Positions 8,417-16,667 of a stretch of 64,000 nucleotides of DNA are shown piece by piece. This DNA is from CAXBBB01 sp963793245 (lineage in GTDB: Bacteria > Bacteroidota > Rhodothermia > Rhodothermales > BA12), in NCBI GenBank assembly GCA_963793245.1, contig CAWBZG010000005.1, forward strand, positions 62,001 to 126,000. Direction: 5' to 3'. The position numbers and the translations under genes were made by a program. Each line of letters opens with the position of its first letter. The first letter of the stretch is position 1. Below the pieces are notes generated by a model that did not search any database, was not told where the DNA came from, and saw only the letters and a program-made list of their open reading frames with translations.

Positions 8417-10684
8417 TCACAAGCTAACGGCCAGCCCGATCGTCACGCGGCGAGGCGGAGCCGGGGCGTAGTTGAGCGTTCCGAAGCCTGCAAAGACCGC
8501 CTCGGCGTAGCGCTCGTCGAGCACGTTTTCGATTTCGACGAACAGCCGTCCGCTCTTCGAAGAGCGGGCGCTGAGATCGTAGAACAGCGTCAGATCGGCG
8601 ACGGTGTAGCCGTCGTACTGCGCGCTGTTGTCGGCTTCGAGTTGGTACGCGCCGACGTTGTGCACGTGGACGCGTCCGCCCAGACCGGTCGGCGAGGCGT
8701 AGTCGAGCGCAACGGTCAGCGTCCGGTTGGGAACGCCGGTAAGTTGGCGACCGACGAGCGATGCGTCAGGGTTTGAGCGGATCTCGGTGTCGAGCAGGCC
8801 CAACGCGACGCGCGCATCCAGCCCTTCGACCAGCCGAGCCGACGCTTCGGCTTCGACTCCGCGCCGACGCGTCTCGCCTGCGTTGCGGAACGTGCCCGAG
8901 CCGGGCGGATCTTCGACGACTTCGCTCGACGTGTCCAGCACGTAGCCGACCAAGTCGAGACGCGCGCGTCCCGCCAGGTCGTACGTCGCGCCGACTTCGT
9001 ACTGCCAGATTTCGGACGGCTCGACGGCGAAAGCAGCGTTGAACTTGGCTTCGCCGTTGGGCAAGATGAAGCCGTTCGTGGCACTGGCACGCAGGTCAAA
9101 CCCACGCGCAACCGTCGAGCGGACGCCGAATTTGGGACTGAGGTGCGAGAAATCGTTGAGGTCGCTGTTCGTGACGGGCTGACCCGGATCCGAGTTGGTG
9201 GCGTCTCCGAAGAAGTCGTCGAAGCGCAGTCCGAGCGTCGGGCGGAAGTACGGCGTCGGCTCCAACTCGACCTGAGCAAAAGCGGACGCTGTGGCGACGG
9301 TAAAGTCGCGGTCTTGCGTCTGCGCCTGCCGGACGCGGTTGCTCGTGTCCCACCGGCGCCGCTGCGTGCGCTCCGAGTAAAACTCACCACCGACGACGTA
9401 ACTCGCACCGACCGACGAAACGCTCGTGCGTCCGTTCAAGCTGGCGCCCGCCCCATATACGTCGCGCTCGTTGAAGCTCTCTGACTGTCCTCCGGCGTTG
9501 TAGCCGAACTTGGCCCAGCGCGTAAAGTCCTGCTGAACGGCGTAGGCGTGCGTTACCAGCCGCAACTGGTCGCTGAACGAGTGATTTACGCCGATCCGCT
9601 CGGCGAAAAACGTCTTGCTGCCGCCGTCGTTTTCGGCGTTGGGAGCTTGCAGTCTTCTAGAGTCCGCGCCCTCGAACTGCGCCTGGGGGATATAGCCCGG
9701 CCCGCTCCACTCGCCGCTGTGTCCGCGCAGCGAAACGCTCACGTCCGTCTGGGGCGAGAGGTCGTAGGCAATCCGCCCGGCGACGGTACCTTTGAGGTAG
9801 TTGGAGTTTGCCGAGTAGCCGTCGGTCGAGAAGAACTGGAGCGCGAGGTTGCTTTTGAGCGGGTTGAGTCCGCCGCCCAATGCGATGCTCTCGCCCAAGG
9901 CGAGTTGCGCGTCGAGCGTCTGATACGCGCCCCCGCTGATGCTCACGTCGCGGTACTGTCCGCCTTTTCGCGTATCGAGCGCCACCGTTCCGCCGCGCGC
10001 GAAGTTGCCATACAGCGCCGACGAAGGGCCTTTGTAGACGGCGACGCGCTGGAGTTCGAGCGGGACGAGCACGTTGAGGTCGGCATACCCATCGGCATGA
10101 CCGTCGGCCTCGTTGAGCGGAATGCCGTCGACCTGCACGGCGACATCTCCGCCGTGTCCGCCTTCGCCGAAGCCTCGGATCGAGAACACGTCGGCCACGC
10201 CCCCCTGCCGATACGCGCCCATATCGACGCCCGGAATCTCTTCGAGCAGGCGGAGCGGGTTGTCGAGCGGGATGCGGCGCAGTTCAGCAGCCGAAATCAC
10301 GTGGGCGGTCGCCGCTGCGTTTTGTGGGAGAAACGCCTCGCCTTTGACGGTAATGGCATCCAGGTCGATCGCGCCGACTTCGAGCCTAACGTCGAGCGCT
10401 TGCGTCCGCCCGGCTGTAATGGTGACGGGGAGTCGCTGCGTCGCGAAGCCCAACGCTCGCACGACGGCGGTTTGCGCACCCGCAGGCACGTTGTTGAGTT
10501 CGAACAGGCCACGCGCATTGGTCGACGCGCCAAGGGTGGTGCCGTCGATGGTGACGGCGACGCCGGGAAGAGATTCGCCGGTATCGGCAGCGCGGACGGT
10601 GCCCGCTAAGGTCCCGGTCTGAGCGTGAACTGCAGCGGGAAAGATCAGCAGCGCCAGCAGCGCCGCTTTGAGAAAAGAGGTCAT
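8417..10684 (-). CDS. TonB-dependent receptor with carboxypeptidase-like N-domain
   Basis: 755 residues: signal peptide ending AVHAQ, a carboxypeptidase-regulatory-like beta sandwich (LAGTVRAADTGESLPGVAV, about 25-105), a plug (LRLLEEIPGVDMGAYRQGG, VQVDGIPLNEADGH, VYKGPSSALYGNFARGG) and a beta barrel ending RRVTIGLAVSL. It imports a ligand across the outer membrane using TonB energy. There is no SusD partner. The neighbours on the same strand are two His-rich proteins and a HupE/UreJ permease, which favours a metal or metallophore ligand. The plug contains its own histidine pair near NEADGHADGYAD. The exact substrate is inferred and could also be a siderophore or cobalamin. Confidence 0.88.
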   Translation of the reverse strand: MTSFLKAALLALLIFPAAVHAQTGTLAGTVRAADTGESLPGVAVTIDGTTLGASTNARGLFELNNVPAGAQTAVVRALGFATQRLPVTITAGRTQALDVRLEVGAIDLDAITVKGEAFLPQNAAATAHVISAAELRRIPLDNPLRLLEEIPGVDMGAYRQGGVADVFSIRGFGEGGHGGDVAVQVDGIPLNEADGHADGYADLNVLVPLELQRVAVYKGPSSALYGNFARGGTVALDTRKGGQYRDVSISGGAYQTLDAQLALGESIALGGGLNPLKSNLALQFFSTDGYSANSNYLKGTVAGRIAYDLSPQTDVSVSLRGHSGEWSGPGYIPQAQFEGADSRRLQAPNAENDGGSKTFFAERIGVNHSFSDQLRLVTHAYAVQQDFTRWAKFGYNAGGQSESFNERDVYGAGASLNGRTSVSSVGASYVVGGEFYSERTQRRRWDTSNRVRQAQTQDRDFTVATASAFAQVELEPTPYFRPTLGLRFDDFFGDATNSDPGQPVTNSDLNDFSHLSPKFGVRSTVARGFDLRASATNGFILPNGEAKFNAAFAVEPSEIWQYEVGATYDLAGRARLDLVGYVLDTSSEVVEDPPGSGTFRNAGETRRRGVEAEASARLVEGLDARVALGLLDTEIRSNPDASLVGRQLTGVPNRTLTVALDYASPTGLGGRVHVHNVGAYQLEADNSAQYDGYTVADLTLFYDLSARSSKSGRLFVEIENVLDERYAEAVFAGFGTLNYAPAPPRRVTIGLAVSL

Positions 10685-10736
10685 CTAGAAATCAGGGGGT
10701 CGCCCGCTCGTCAGGAGCAGGCAGCACGTGCGACGG

Positions 10737-10750
10737 ATTCCAATTTGAAT
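10737..10750. promoter_or_regulatory. Candidate operator ahead of the TonB-dependent receptor
   Basis: attccaatttgaat is an AT-rich 14-bp inverted repeat with one mismatched pair, 53 bp upstream of the receptor ATG in otherwise GC-rich sequence. Its size and composition resemble sites bound by Fur/Zur-type metalloregulators, but it does not match a known consensus and only one copy was seen. Confidence 0.3.
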
Positions 10751-10817
10751 CGCCATGCATCGTGCAGGAAAAGGCCGCGAGCCACAAGGCGCGCTAGGAC
10801 AGTAGAACGCTGATTGG

Positions 10818-10849
10818 AAACCTGTAAGGTCTTGCAGACCTGCCAGGTT
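10818..10849. repeat. Hairpin repeat, family member 1
   Basis: Arms aaacctgtaaggtct (10818-10832) and agacctgccaggtt (10836-10849) flank a 3-nt loop. The arms are the same, apart from paired base changes, as those of the hairpin at 25208-25240, so the two form one structured repeat family. It lies between the His-rich gene and the receptor gene. Confidence 0.6.
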
Positions 10850-10885
10850 CGCGCCGGAAGCAAGACGCTCATCGGCTACCAATTC

Positions 10886-11437
10886 TCAGCCTATGCGCTG
10901 GGGCGGCGGCGTTTCTATCCCCGCATCAGGGCCTCGCAACGCCTCCCAGACGAAGGGGCACCTGGCGTCTTCCAATACTCTGAGAGTTGGCAAATCGGAC
11001 GAAGGTGGCAGTTGATGACGGTCGAGTAGCACCAGCACGCGACTCGCCTGATCGCCATCGTCCGGCATTGCGTGAACGTGTACGGCTCCACCGTGCGCGT
11101 GCGCAGCGTTCATCCGCTGCTGCAAAGCCGATTCGTCTACACGTACCACGCGGTCAGCCTCGACTGAGGGGGGAAGCGTAAAGTGCGCCCGGCGGCGGAG
11201 TCCGTGGTGATGGTGACCATTCTCGTGCGCATGGTCGCTCGTAGCCTCGACGTCGCTGTGCGTGTGGATGTCTGTGTCGTGGTGCGCCGTCAGCACGTGC
11301 CCCGCCAAATACCATCCATGCCCCGCCGACGAACCGGCGAATGCCAACGCGTAGCCAATCAGAAGCACGCCAACGAGCACCTGCGTGCAAGCAGCACGGC
11401 GGTTTGGCGAGTGAGACGGAGAGGCTGAACGGGGCAC
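10886..11437 (-). CDS. His-rich membrane-anchored protein
   Basis: 183 residues from a GTG start (an overlapping ATG two bases upstream is in another frame). An arginine-containing N terminus and one hydrophobic helix (TQVLVGVLLIGYALAFAGS, about 18-36) precede a long periplasmic region with clustered histidines: HVLTAHHDTDIHTHSD, HENGHHHH and later AHAHGGAVHVHAMPDD. Such clusters normally bind Zn, Ni, Co or Cu. No catalytic domain is recognised. It is first in the minus-strand series leading to the receptor, the His-rich lipoprotein and the HupE/UreJ permease. A metal buffer or chaperone role is an inference. Confidence 0.65.
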   Translation of the reverse strand: MPRSASPSHSPNRRAACTQVLVGVLLIGYALAFAGSSAGHGWYLAGHVLTAHHDTDIHTHSDVEATSDHAHENGHHHHGLRRRAHFTLPPSVEADRVVRVDESALQQRMNAAHAHGGAVHVHAMPDDGDQASRVLVLLDRHQLPPSSDLPTLRVLEDARCPFVWEALRGPDAGIETPPPQRIG

Positions 11438-11526
11438 ATCTCAGTATAGCAGCGTCCCCTATCAGCATGGATGCTCATCCGGTGCTCACTTTGTAGCACG
11501 TACCCACTTCCTCACATCGAACCGGT

Positions 11527-12708
11527 TTAGTCCTCGTCCGGGATGAGCGTGACGAGTAGTGCGGCGGCGACTTCCTTGCGGTAGTCCTCGGGCACGTCGG
11601 CCTCTTTGACGCTCCATCGGCTCCACGACCGGCGGACGGGGTAGTCGTGACGGTAGCGGTCGAAGCGTTCGCCGCGTGCCTTCTCAGTTTTCAGTTCGGC
11701 GATCTTCAGGATCTCGCTCTCATCGCGTGTCACGTCGTACATCTGCTTGACGAGCGCCTGCATGAACGCCGTCCGCTCCATCTCCTCGGCGCCTGCCGGG
11801 ATTTTGAGCATCAGCTTGTCGGTGCCTTCGGCGAGGACGGCTTCGCTGTCCCACTTGCCTGCTTTGCCCGTGAACTCGGCCAGCGCGTCGACCATCATCT
11901 GCGTTCCGGCGACTTTACCATCGAACGAGTGTCCGGCGATGTGCGGCGTGGCGAGCGTGACGGCGTTGATCAGGTCGGGGTTGGGCGTCGGCTCCTCTTC
12001 CCAAACGTCCATCACACACGCGTCGATCTGCTTGTCGCCCAGGCATTCGAGCAGGGCCTCGTTGTCGACGACAGGGCCTCGGCTGCTGTTCATCATCCAC
12101 GAACCCGAGCGCATTCGCACTAGCGCGCCGCGCGCGATCATGTGATACGTCGCGTACGGCTCGTGCATTTTGAGCGGCACGTTGATCGAGACGACGTCCG
12201 ACGTGGCGAGTACGTCCGAGAGCGGCAGGAAATCGCCCTGGCTGTCTTCTTCGCGCGCACGCGGCGGATCGCAGCGGCGGATGCGGCAGGTCAGCCCGGC
12301 GAACCGGTCGGCCAGCATGGTGCCGATGCTCCCGACGCCGACGACGCCGAAGGCCAACGCGCCGATGTCGGTCTTGCCTTTGCGCTCGCACGCCTCGAGC
12401 AAAGCGGCAATCGTCCACTCGGCGACCGATTCGGCATTGCTGCCATGCGCGTCTGCGAAGGCAATGCCTTTGGACTTCAGGTAGTCCTGATCAATGTGAT
12501 CCGATCCGCTCGTGGCCGTGCCGACGAACTTCACGGATGAGCCTTTGAGCAACTCCTCGTTGACCTTTGTGGCGCTCCGCACGATCAGCGCGTCGACGCC
12601 TTCGAGATGGTCCGATGTGATGTCCACTCCGGGCATCGTGACCACTTCGCCGAACGAAGAAAAAGCTTCGGTGGCGAAGGCCACATTGTCATCTACCAGA
12701 ATCCGCAT
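11527..12708 (-). CDS. pdxB: Erythronate-4-phosphate dehydrogenase
   Basis: 393 residues, a D-2-hydroxyacid dehydrogenase of the PdxB type, which oxidises 4-phosphoerythronate in the DXP-dependent pyridoxal-phosphate pathway. MRILVDDNVAFA, VRSATKVNEELL and FVGTATSGSDHID match the PdxB N terminus. The NAD fold is GVVGVGSIG and the catalytic set is Arg in NSSRGPVVDN, Glu in DVWEEEP and His in TPHIAGHS. The C-terminal dimerisation region (VYDVTRDE equivalent, YRHDYPVRRSWSRW) is what separates PdxB from SerA. It appears monocistronic. Confidence 0.92.
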   Translation of the reverse strand: MRILVDDNVAFATEAFSSFGEVVTMPGVDITSDHLEGVDALIVRSATKVNEELLKGSSVKFVGTATSGSDHIDQDYLKSKGIAFADAHGSNAESVAEWTIAALLEACERKGKTDIGALAFGVVGVGSIGTMLADRFAGLTCRIRRCDPPRAREEDSQGDFLPLSDVLATSDVVSINVPLKMHEPYATYHMIARGALVRMRSGSWMMNSSRGPVVDNEALLECLGDKQIDACVMDVWEEEPTPNPDLINAVTLATPHIAGHSFDGKVAGTQMMVDALAEFTGKAGKWDSEAVLAEGTDKLMLKIPAGAEEMERTAFMQALVKQMYDVTRDESEILKIAELKTEKARGERFDRYRHDYPVRRSWSRWSVKEADVPEDYRKEVAAALLVTLIPDED

Positions 12709-13052
12709 GAGTTATCTTGAAGGCGAGGCGCAGGAGGTGTGAACGGGTGACGAATCGGCAGGAATCTGGTGAAAGATCGGTGAGCAGACTGTCAAGGGGG
12801 CACTCGATTTGAGTGACGAATAGGTACACGACTAGAAAAGCAGGCTGTTTCGCCGATATGCTAACCCGGCAAGGAGTTTGCACTATTATAGGGTGACGCT
12901 AAGTCGTTAAGACACAGATAACTAAATCGAGATATAGAAACGAAACCACTCTCCCGTAGCTGGGTAGAGCCGCACACGATCCCTTCATGGGACCGCGAGG
13001 CCTTAGACGGGCAACCGCCCACGTCCTCGTTTCGATCACGAACCTACTTCTT
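12709..13052. other. Divergent intergenic region pdxB / cell-wall hydrolase
   Basis: 344 bp with no protein-like frame. The pdxB side contains a TTGACA-like hexamer (complement of 12793-12798) without a convincing -10 partner. The hydrolase side holds the two hairpins annotated at 12980-13029. No tRNA fold was found. Confidence 0.5.
12980..13029 (+). promoter_or_regulatory. Structured leader upstream of the cell-wall hydrolase
   Basis: A small hairpin (tccc/ggga, 12980-12992) is followed by a longer one with outer stem cgagg/cctcg (12996-13029), an inner gac/gtc step and a tight gggc-aacc-gccc tip. It ends 23 bp before the ATG. Cell-wall hydrolase genes are known targets of RNA leaders such as c-di-AMP riboswitches, but this sequence lacks that consensus, so only the structure is claimed. 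Confidence 0.3.
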
Positions 13053-13730
13053 ATGACATATACCAAAACCTTCCGCACCCTCGGTGTCGCCTTCTCGGCG
13101 GCGCTGCTGGCCGTTCTCTCGCTCGGCTTCGGTGGTTCGGATTCGTTCAATGACATGCTCGCCACTGCCTTCTTACCGTCGGCAGCCACGGTGAACACCG
13201 CTCTCGAACCGTCCGCTACGACCGACACCGCGCTTCTCGACGAACTCCGTGAGCACCCGACGCGCATCCCGCTCGTCGAAGCCTCGGAAATCGACGACGA
13301 GACGTTGTGGCTCGCTCGCTGTATCTACAGCGAAACGAAGCAGCCGGTCGAGCAGGAGTTGGTCGCGTGGGTCATCCGGAACCGTGTTGAAACGGGATAC
13401 CGTGGCGAGCGCTCGTTCAAGAGCGTCGTTCTCGATCCCTACCAGTTCAGCGCGTTCATCCCCGGAAGCCGCACCGCCCGCTTCTACTCGAACCTCGAAG
13501 TGAACACCAAGCGCGCCGGATGGCAGCGTGCCCTCGCCATCGCCCACCACGTCCGCACGAGCGACGAAGTGCGCCGTCCCTTCTCGCAAGAGACGCGTCA
13601 CTTCTACTCGGAGCAGTCGATGGTCGGTGCCAAGCATCCCGCTTGGAGCGAAGGACAGCAGCCCGTAGCGGTCAACCGCCGCGACGAGATCAACCCCGAG
13701 CGGTTTCGCTTCTTCGAACGCGTGCGCTGA
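13053..13730 (+). CDS. SleB-type cell-wall hydrolase
   Basis: 225 residues from the ATG at 13053, with a signal/anchor segment (LGVAFSAALLAVLSLGFGG) and a C-terminal hydrolase domain of the SleB/Hydrolase_2 family. The signature is LARCIYSETKQPVEQELVAW, then NRVETGYRG, SFKSVVLDPYQFSAF, ARFYSNLE and the late HFYSEQSMVG. The Glu in SE(T) is the expected catalytic residue. The family cleaves peptidoglycan glycan strands as lytic transglycosylase or amidase, and here it would act in the periplasm. An upstream in-frame start at 12987 exists but would add a non-signal-like leader overlapping the RNA hairpins. Confidence 0.8.
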   Translation: MTYTKTFRTLGVAFSAALLAVLSLGFGGSDSFNDMLATAFLPSAATVNTALEPSATTDTALLDELREHPTRIPLVEASEIDDETLWLARCIYSETKQPVEQELVAWVIRNRVETGYRGERSFKSVVLDPYQFSAFIPGSRTARFYSNLEVNTKRAGWQRALAIAHHVRTSDEVRRPFSQETRHFYSEQSMVGAKHPAWSEGQQPVAVNRRDEINPERFRFFERVR

Positions 13731-13777
13731 TCCGACCTAAGGGCGACTAAGCCCGGATCACTCGCACCACCTAAACC

Positions 13778-13816
13778 GGAACGCCCGGCCTTCTCACGAG
13801 GGTCGGGCGTTTCCGC
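13778..13816 (+). terminator. Rho-independent terminator
   Basis: Stem ggaacgcccggcc against ggtcgggcgtttcc with a 9-nt loop, 48 bp after the hydrolase stop, with a short T stretch in the distal arm. Confidence 0.65.
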
Positions 13817-13917
13817 GTTCGGCTGTCTCGGTCGAGCGATGTAAACAAGCCGCCAACCCATCGGTCCTGCCCAGCGCGGCGGTTACCTTTCGTCTCCCCT
13901 TCTACCTCTGCGCCGCC

Positions 13918-14962
13918 ATGTCCCGCTTCGCCCTCTTCCTACTCGTCATCTGCCTCTCCGCCGTCTTGTACGTCGCGTGTTCAGGCGTTCAGCCGAGCGA
14001 CGATGCGCCGACGATGATGAGCGAACTGGGCGCGCGGTGTCCCGAAGGACTGTTCGACGCATCGGCTTTTCCTCCGGCCACGACGGGCGACCAGGTCCGC
14101 ATCGCGACGCTGAACACGGAGTTTCTCTTCGACGGAATGGACGGCGATGGACGGGCATCGTTCGCCTGGAAAGACGATCCGGCGCTGGCGACCCAGCACA
14201 TGGAGTGTATCGCCGACGTGATCGCTGGGCTGGACGCCGATGTCGTGATGATGCAAGAGGTCGAGAGTGACGACGTGGCCTACCGCCTGGTCGAAGAGTT
14301 TCTGCGCGGGATGGACTACCGCGTCTACTTCGTACAGGGCAAAGACAGCTTTACGCGGACAGGACATCGCGATGATCGCGCGCGTGCCCGTCACCAACAT
14401 CGGACGCACGGACGAGCGCGCTCCCGTCGGCGATACCGATGAGACGTATGGCGTCAGCAAAAACCTGTGGGCGCGCGCCACCATCGACGGCGTAGAGACG
14501 ACGCTCATCGGTCTCCACTTCCTCTCACGCCCCGACGACGAGAGCCGCAAGGATCAGCGCGAAGCCCAGGCCGAAACGATCCGCCAACTGGTCGCATCCG
14601 AGATCGCGGACGGGCAGGCCGTCGTCGTGCTGGGCGATTTCAACGACTTCGACCCCATCGGCGACCGCGACGGCAGCGAGCCGATCACCAATGTCCTCGA
14701 ACGGATCAAGAGCGCCGGACCGGGATCAGCCGACGATCTGATCAACGCGATGAGCCGCGCCCCTCAAGCGCAGCGCTACTCGGCGTTCTACGACCGCAAC
14801 AGCAACGACGAGATCGAGCCGGACAAGCGCGAGTTCTCGGCCATCGACCACGTGCTGCTCAGCCCATCGCTCGCCAGCAAAATCGTCCGCGTCGACTTTG
14901 TACACGGCTACGACCCACGCAAAGTGACGGACCACTTTCCTATCGTCGTCACGCTGGACTGA
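13918..14962 (+). CDS. Endonuclease/exonuclease/phosphatase-family lipoprotein (frameshifted)
   Basis: The signal MSRFALFLLVICLSAVLYVAC is followed by the EEP fold: TLNTEFLF (metal-binding Asn), MMQEVES (catalytic Glu), then GDFNDFDPIG, FSAIDHVLLSP and TDHFPIVVTLD with the closing Asp-His pair. Family members hydrolyse phosphodiester bonds in nucleic acids, sphingomyelin or inositol phosphates. An exported lipid-anchored form suggests extracellular DNA or phosphate-ester breakdown. A single-base frameshift near 14357, between DSFTRTG and QDIAMIARVP, breaks the frame. All catalytic motifs survive on the two halves, so the gene is probably intact in the organism. Confidence 0.8.
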
Positions 14963-15081
14963 CCACCGCGCCACGGAGGGACACGGCCACGAAGTACCGC
15001 GCCGTTACGCTTGCCGACGAACGCAGACGGATGAGATCCGGTTAGAGTCTGACTATCCCTCAGAACACAACGGACTCTCCC

Positions 15082-15774
15082 ATGGCAGACACTACCTGGC
15101 GCGACGCACTCTCGAACGGCGACAAAGACGGCTTCCGCGCTGCCGTCGAACCGCACACCGACACGCTCCTCGCTGCCGCGCGCCGCGACCTGTCGTACTA
15201 CCAGTCCAAAGGCAAAATCGGCAAGCAAGACCTGACGCCGACCGACATCGTCGGCGAGGCCATCGTTCAGGCATGGGATCGGCGTGATCGCTTGCCGGAC
15301 GAGATGAGCTTGCGGGGCTGGCTGCTCGCCGTCACCCACCGCGCCGGACGCGGACTCGTCGCCCGGCAGCACGTGCTCGACACCGAAAAAGTCGTCTCGC
15401 TGGACGCGCCCGTCCCAACGGAAGGCGACCCCTCGGATAGCGCGCAGCAGTGGTTTTGGGAGTGGTATCAGCCGGATAGCGTCGTCACGTGGGAGGAGAT
15501 CACGCCCGGCGCCGTCCCCACTGATTTGTCCGAGCCGGTCGAGGGTCGCCTGCTCGACCTGATGGACGATGAAGATGCACGCGGCGCACTGCTGCTGCAC
15601 CAGGAGTTCGATATGCCCGCCGACGAAATCGCCTATGCGATGGGCACGTCGCTCAACGAACTGGCGGAGCGCATCCAAGGAGCGAGAGTGACGCTCAGCG
15701 AACGGATGAACAGCGAGGGCGTCGACTTGGAAGGCACTGCTCTTCCGTACGGCGCGCCCGACCAGGCAGGCTAA
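15082..15774 (+). CDS. ECF-like sigma-70 family factor
   Basis: 230 residues. The region-2 core (about 20-95) reads AAARRDLSYYQSKGKIGKQD, then TPTDIVGEAIVQAWDR and LRGWLLAVTHR, the pattern of -10-binding sigma-2 helices. Region 4 (about 165-212) is EDARGALLLHQEFDMPADEI, MGTSLNELAERI and VTLSERM, a helix-turn-helix. The linker of about 70 residues between them is long for an ECF factor and tryptophan-rich (QQWFWEWYQPDS). No anti-sigma gene is adjacent; the next gene is the convergent rhodopsin 36 bp away. It could instead be a sigma-like regulator without promoter activity. Confidence 0.7.
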   Translation: MADTTWRDALSNGDKDGFRAAVEPHTDTLLAAARRDLSYYQSKGKIGKQDLTPTDIVGEAIVQAWDRRDRLPDEMSLRGWLLAVTHRAGRGLVARQHVLDTEKVVSLDAPVPTEGDPSDSAQQWFWEWYQPDSVVTWEEITPGAVPTDLSEPVEGRLLDLMDDEDARGALLLHQEFDMPADEIAYAMGTSLNELAERIQGARVTLSERMNSEGVDLEGTALPYGAPDQAG

Positions 15775-15793
15775 ACGCTCAACTAGAACAAGT

Positions 15794-15844
15794 CCAGCCG
15801 ACTCATGCAGTCACCTGATCGGAGCGACAGTGTGAGTCGGCTGG
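15794..15844. terminator. Inverted repeat spanning the rhodopsin stop codon
   Basis: Perfect 12-bp arms ccagccgactca (15794-15805) and tgagtcggctgg (15833-15844) enclose 27 nt containing the rhodopsin stop codon (15811-15813). One arm lies within the rhodopsin coding sequence. It sits between two convergent genes, so a bidirectional terminator or 3'-end RNA structure is the simplest reading. The loop is long for an intrinsic terminator. Confidence 0.45.
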
Positions 15845-16518
15845 GTCATGTTGCGCAGCAGCCCCAGGTCGACGATGCTGAATCCGACTTTGGAAAAGAC
15901 CGGCAGCAGCACAAACAGGACCGTATCGACGGTCTGACTGACGACGCCGATTCCAGACGGCCCCAGGATCCACGTGAGCGGATAGCCGATCCAGAACAAC
16001 GCCAGATAGGTCGACACGATGCCGTAGATGCGCGACACTTGGGCGTCTTGACGCGCCACTGCGCGCAGCGGTCCGAACACGATGTAGAAGATCAGCAGCA
16101 GAGCGGCCACGCCGATGAAATAGAACACGAACCGCGTGCTGCCCTCGGACAGGTCGCCGATCAGCCCGCACAGGATCATCACCACGTCGGCGCAGACCAG
16201 CGTCACCAGCGTGGGCACGTGTGGGCGCTTTGTCGTGTGTGTCGTAGCCGTCATCCAGAGCGCGACGAGCAACAGCGGCGTCGTCACGACCCAATCGACG
16301 TAGCGTGCCCAGTACGTCGTCTGCCCGTCGACCTCGACCGTGCCCAGCCCCAGCGCCATCGCGAGATACGCTAAGCCCGACCAGACCGGAATAAACGTCG
16401 CCACCAAATACTCCCACCTGGGCACGCCGCGCGGGTTTTGCATCCAGGCGATGAAAAGGAGCGCGCCCGCTGCCATGCAGCCGACGTAGACGAAGTGGAG
16501 AGCGGTGCTGAGATCCAT
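15811..16518 (-). CDS. Xenorhodopsin (microbial rhodopsin, ASR/inward-pump type)
   Basis: 235 residues, seven membrane helices, retinal Schiff-base lysine K210 in LPVFSKVGF. Helix C reads ARYVDWVVTTPLLLVA, giving R72, D75, T79 and A86, so the bacteriorhodopsin proton donor position is Ala. Helix G has Pro206 where outward pumps have the second counter-ion Asp, and Asp217 seven residues after the lysine. W46-S47, E36, W176, Y179 and P180 also occur. These residues fall at the same numbers as in Anabaena sensory rhodopsin and define the xenorhodopsins, whose D217 equivalent takes the proton on the cytoplasmic side in inward H+ pumps. The start at 16518 removes a non-membrane leader. No transducer gene or retinal-forming dioxygenase is in the window, so pump versus sensor is undecided, with pump favoured. 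Confidence 0.93.
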   Translation of the reverse strand: MDLSTALHFVYVGCMAAGALLFIAWMQNPRGVPRWEYLVATFIPVWSGLAYLAMALGLGTVEVDGQTTYWARYVDWVVTTPLLLVALWMTATTHTTKRPHVPTLVTLVCADVVMILCGLIGDLSEGSTRFVFYFIGVAALLLIFYIVFGPLRAVARQDAQVSRIYGIVSTYLALFWIGYPLTWILGPSGIGVVSQTVDTVLFVLLPVFSKVGFSIVDLGLLRNMTQPTHTVAPIR

Positions 16519-16610
16519 CGGAAGGTGGTGAGAAACCGCTGAGACTCCCCGCGACGCGTGCGCAGTTCCACCGTCGGACGGAGCGACGAGAAAAGTACCA
16601 GACCAAACGC

Positions 16611-16643
16611 AAAACGCCTCCACCGATAGACTCGGCAGAGGCG
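16611..16643 (-). terminator. Terminator downstream of atpC
   Basis: On the minus strand cgcctctgccg pairs with cggtggaggcg (two G-U pairs) around a short loop and is followed by TTTT, 25 bp after the atpC stop. It separates the ATP synthase genes from the rhodopsin gene, so the rhodopsin probably has its own promoter in the 92 bp between 16519 and 16610. Confidence 0.65.
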
Positions 16644-16667
16644 CAAAGGAGAGACACTCGGAGCGTA

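Noticed and set aside
12940..13050. tRNA-like or riboswitch-like sequence ahead of the hydrolase gene
   Set aside because: No cloverleaf or T-loop, and no match to c-di-AMP or c-di-GMP riboswitch consensus. Kept only as an unclassified structured leader.
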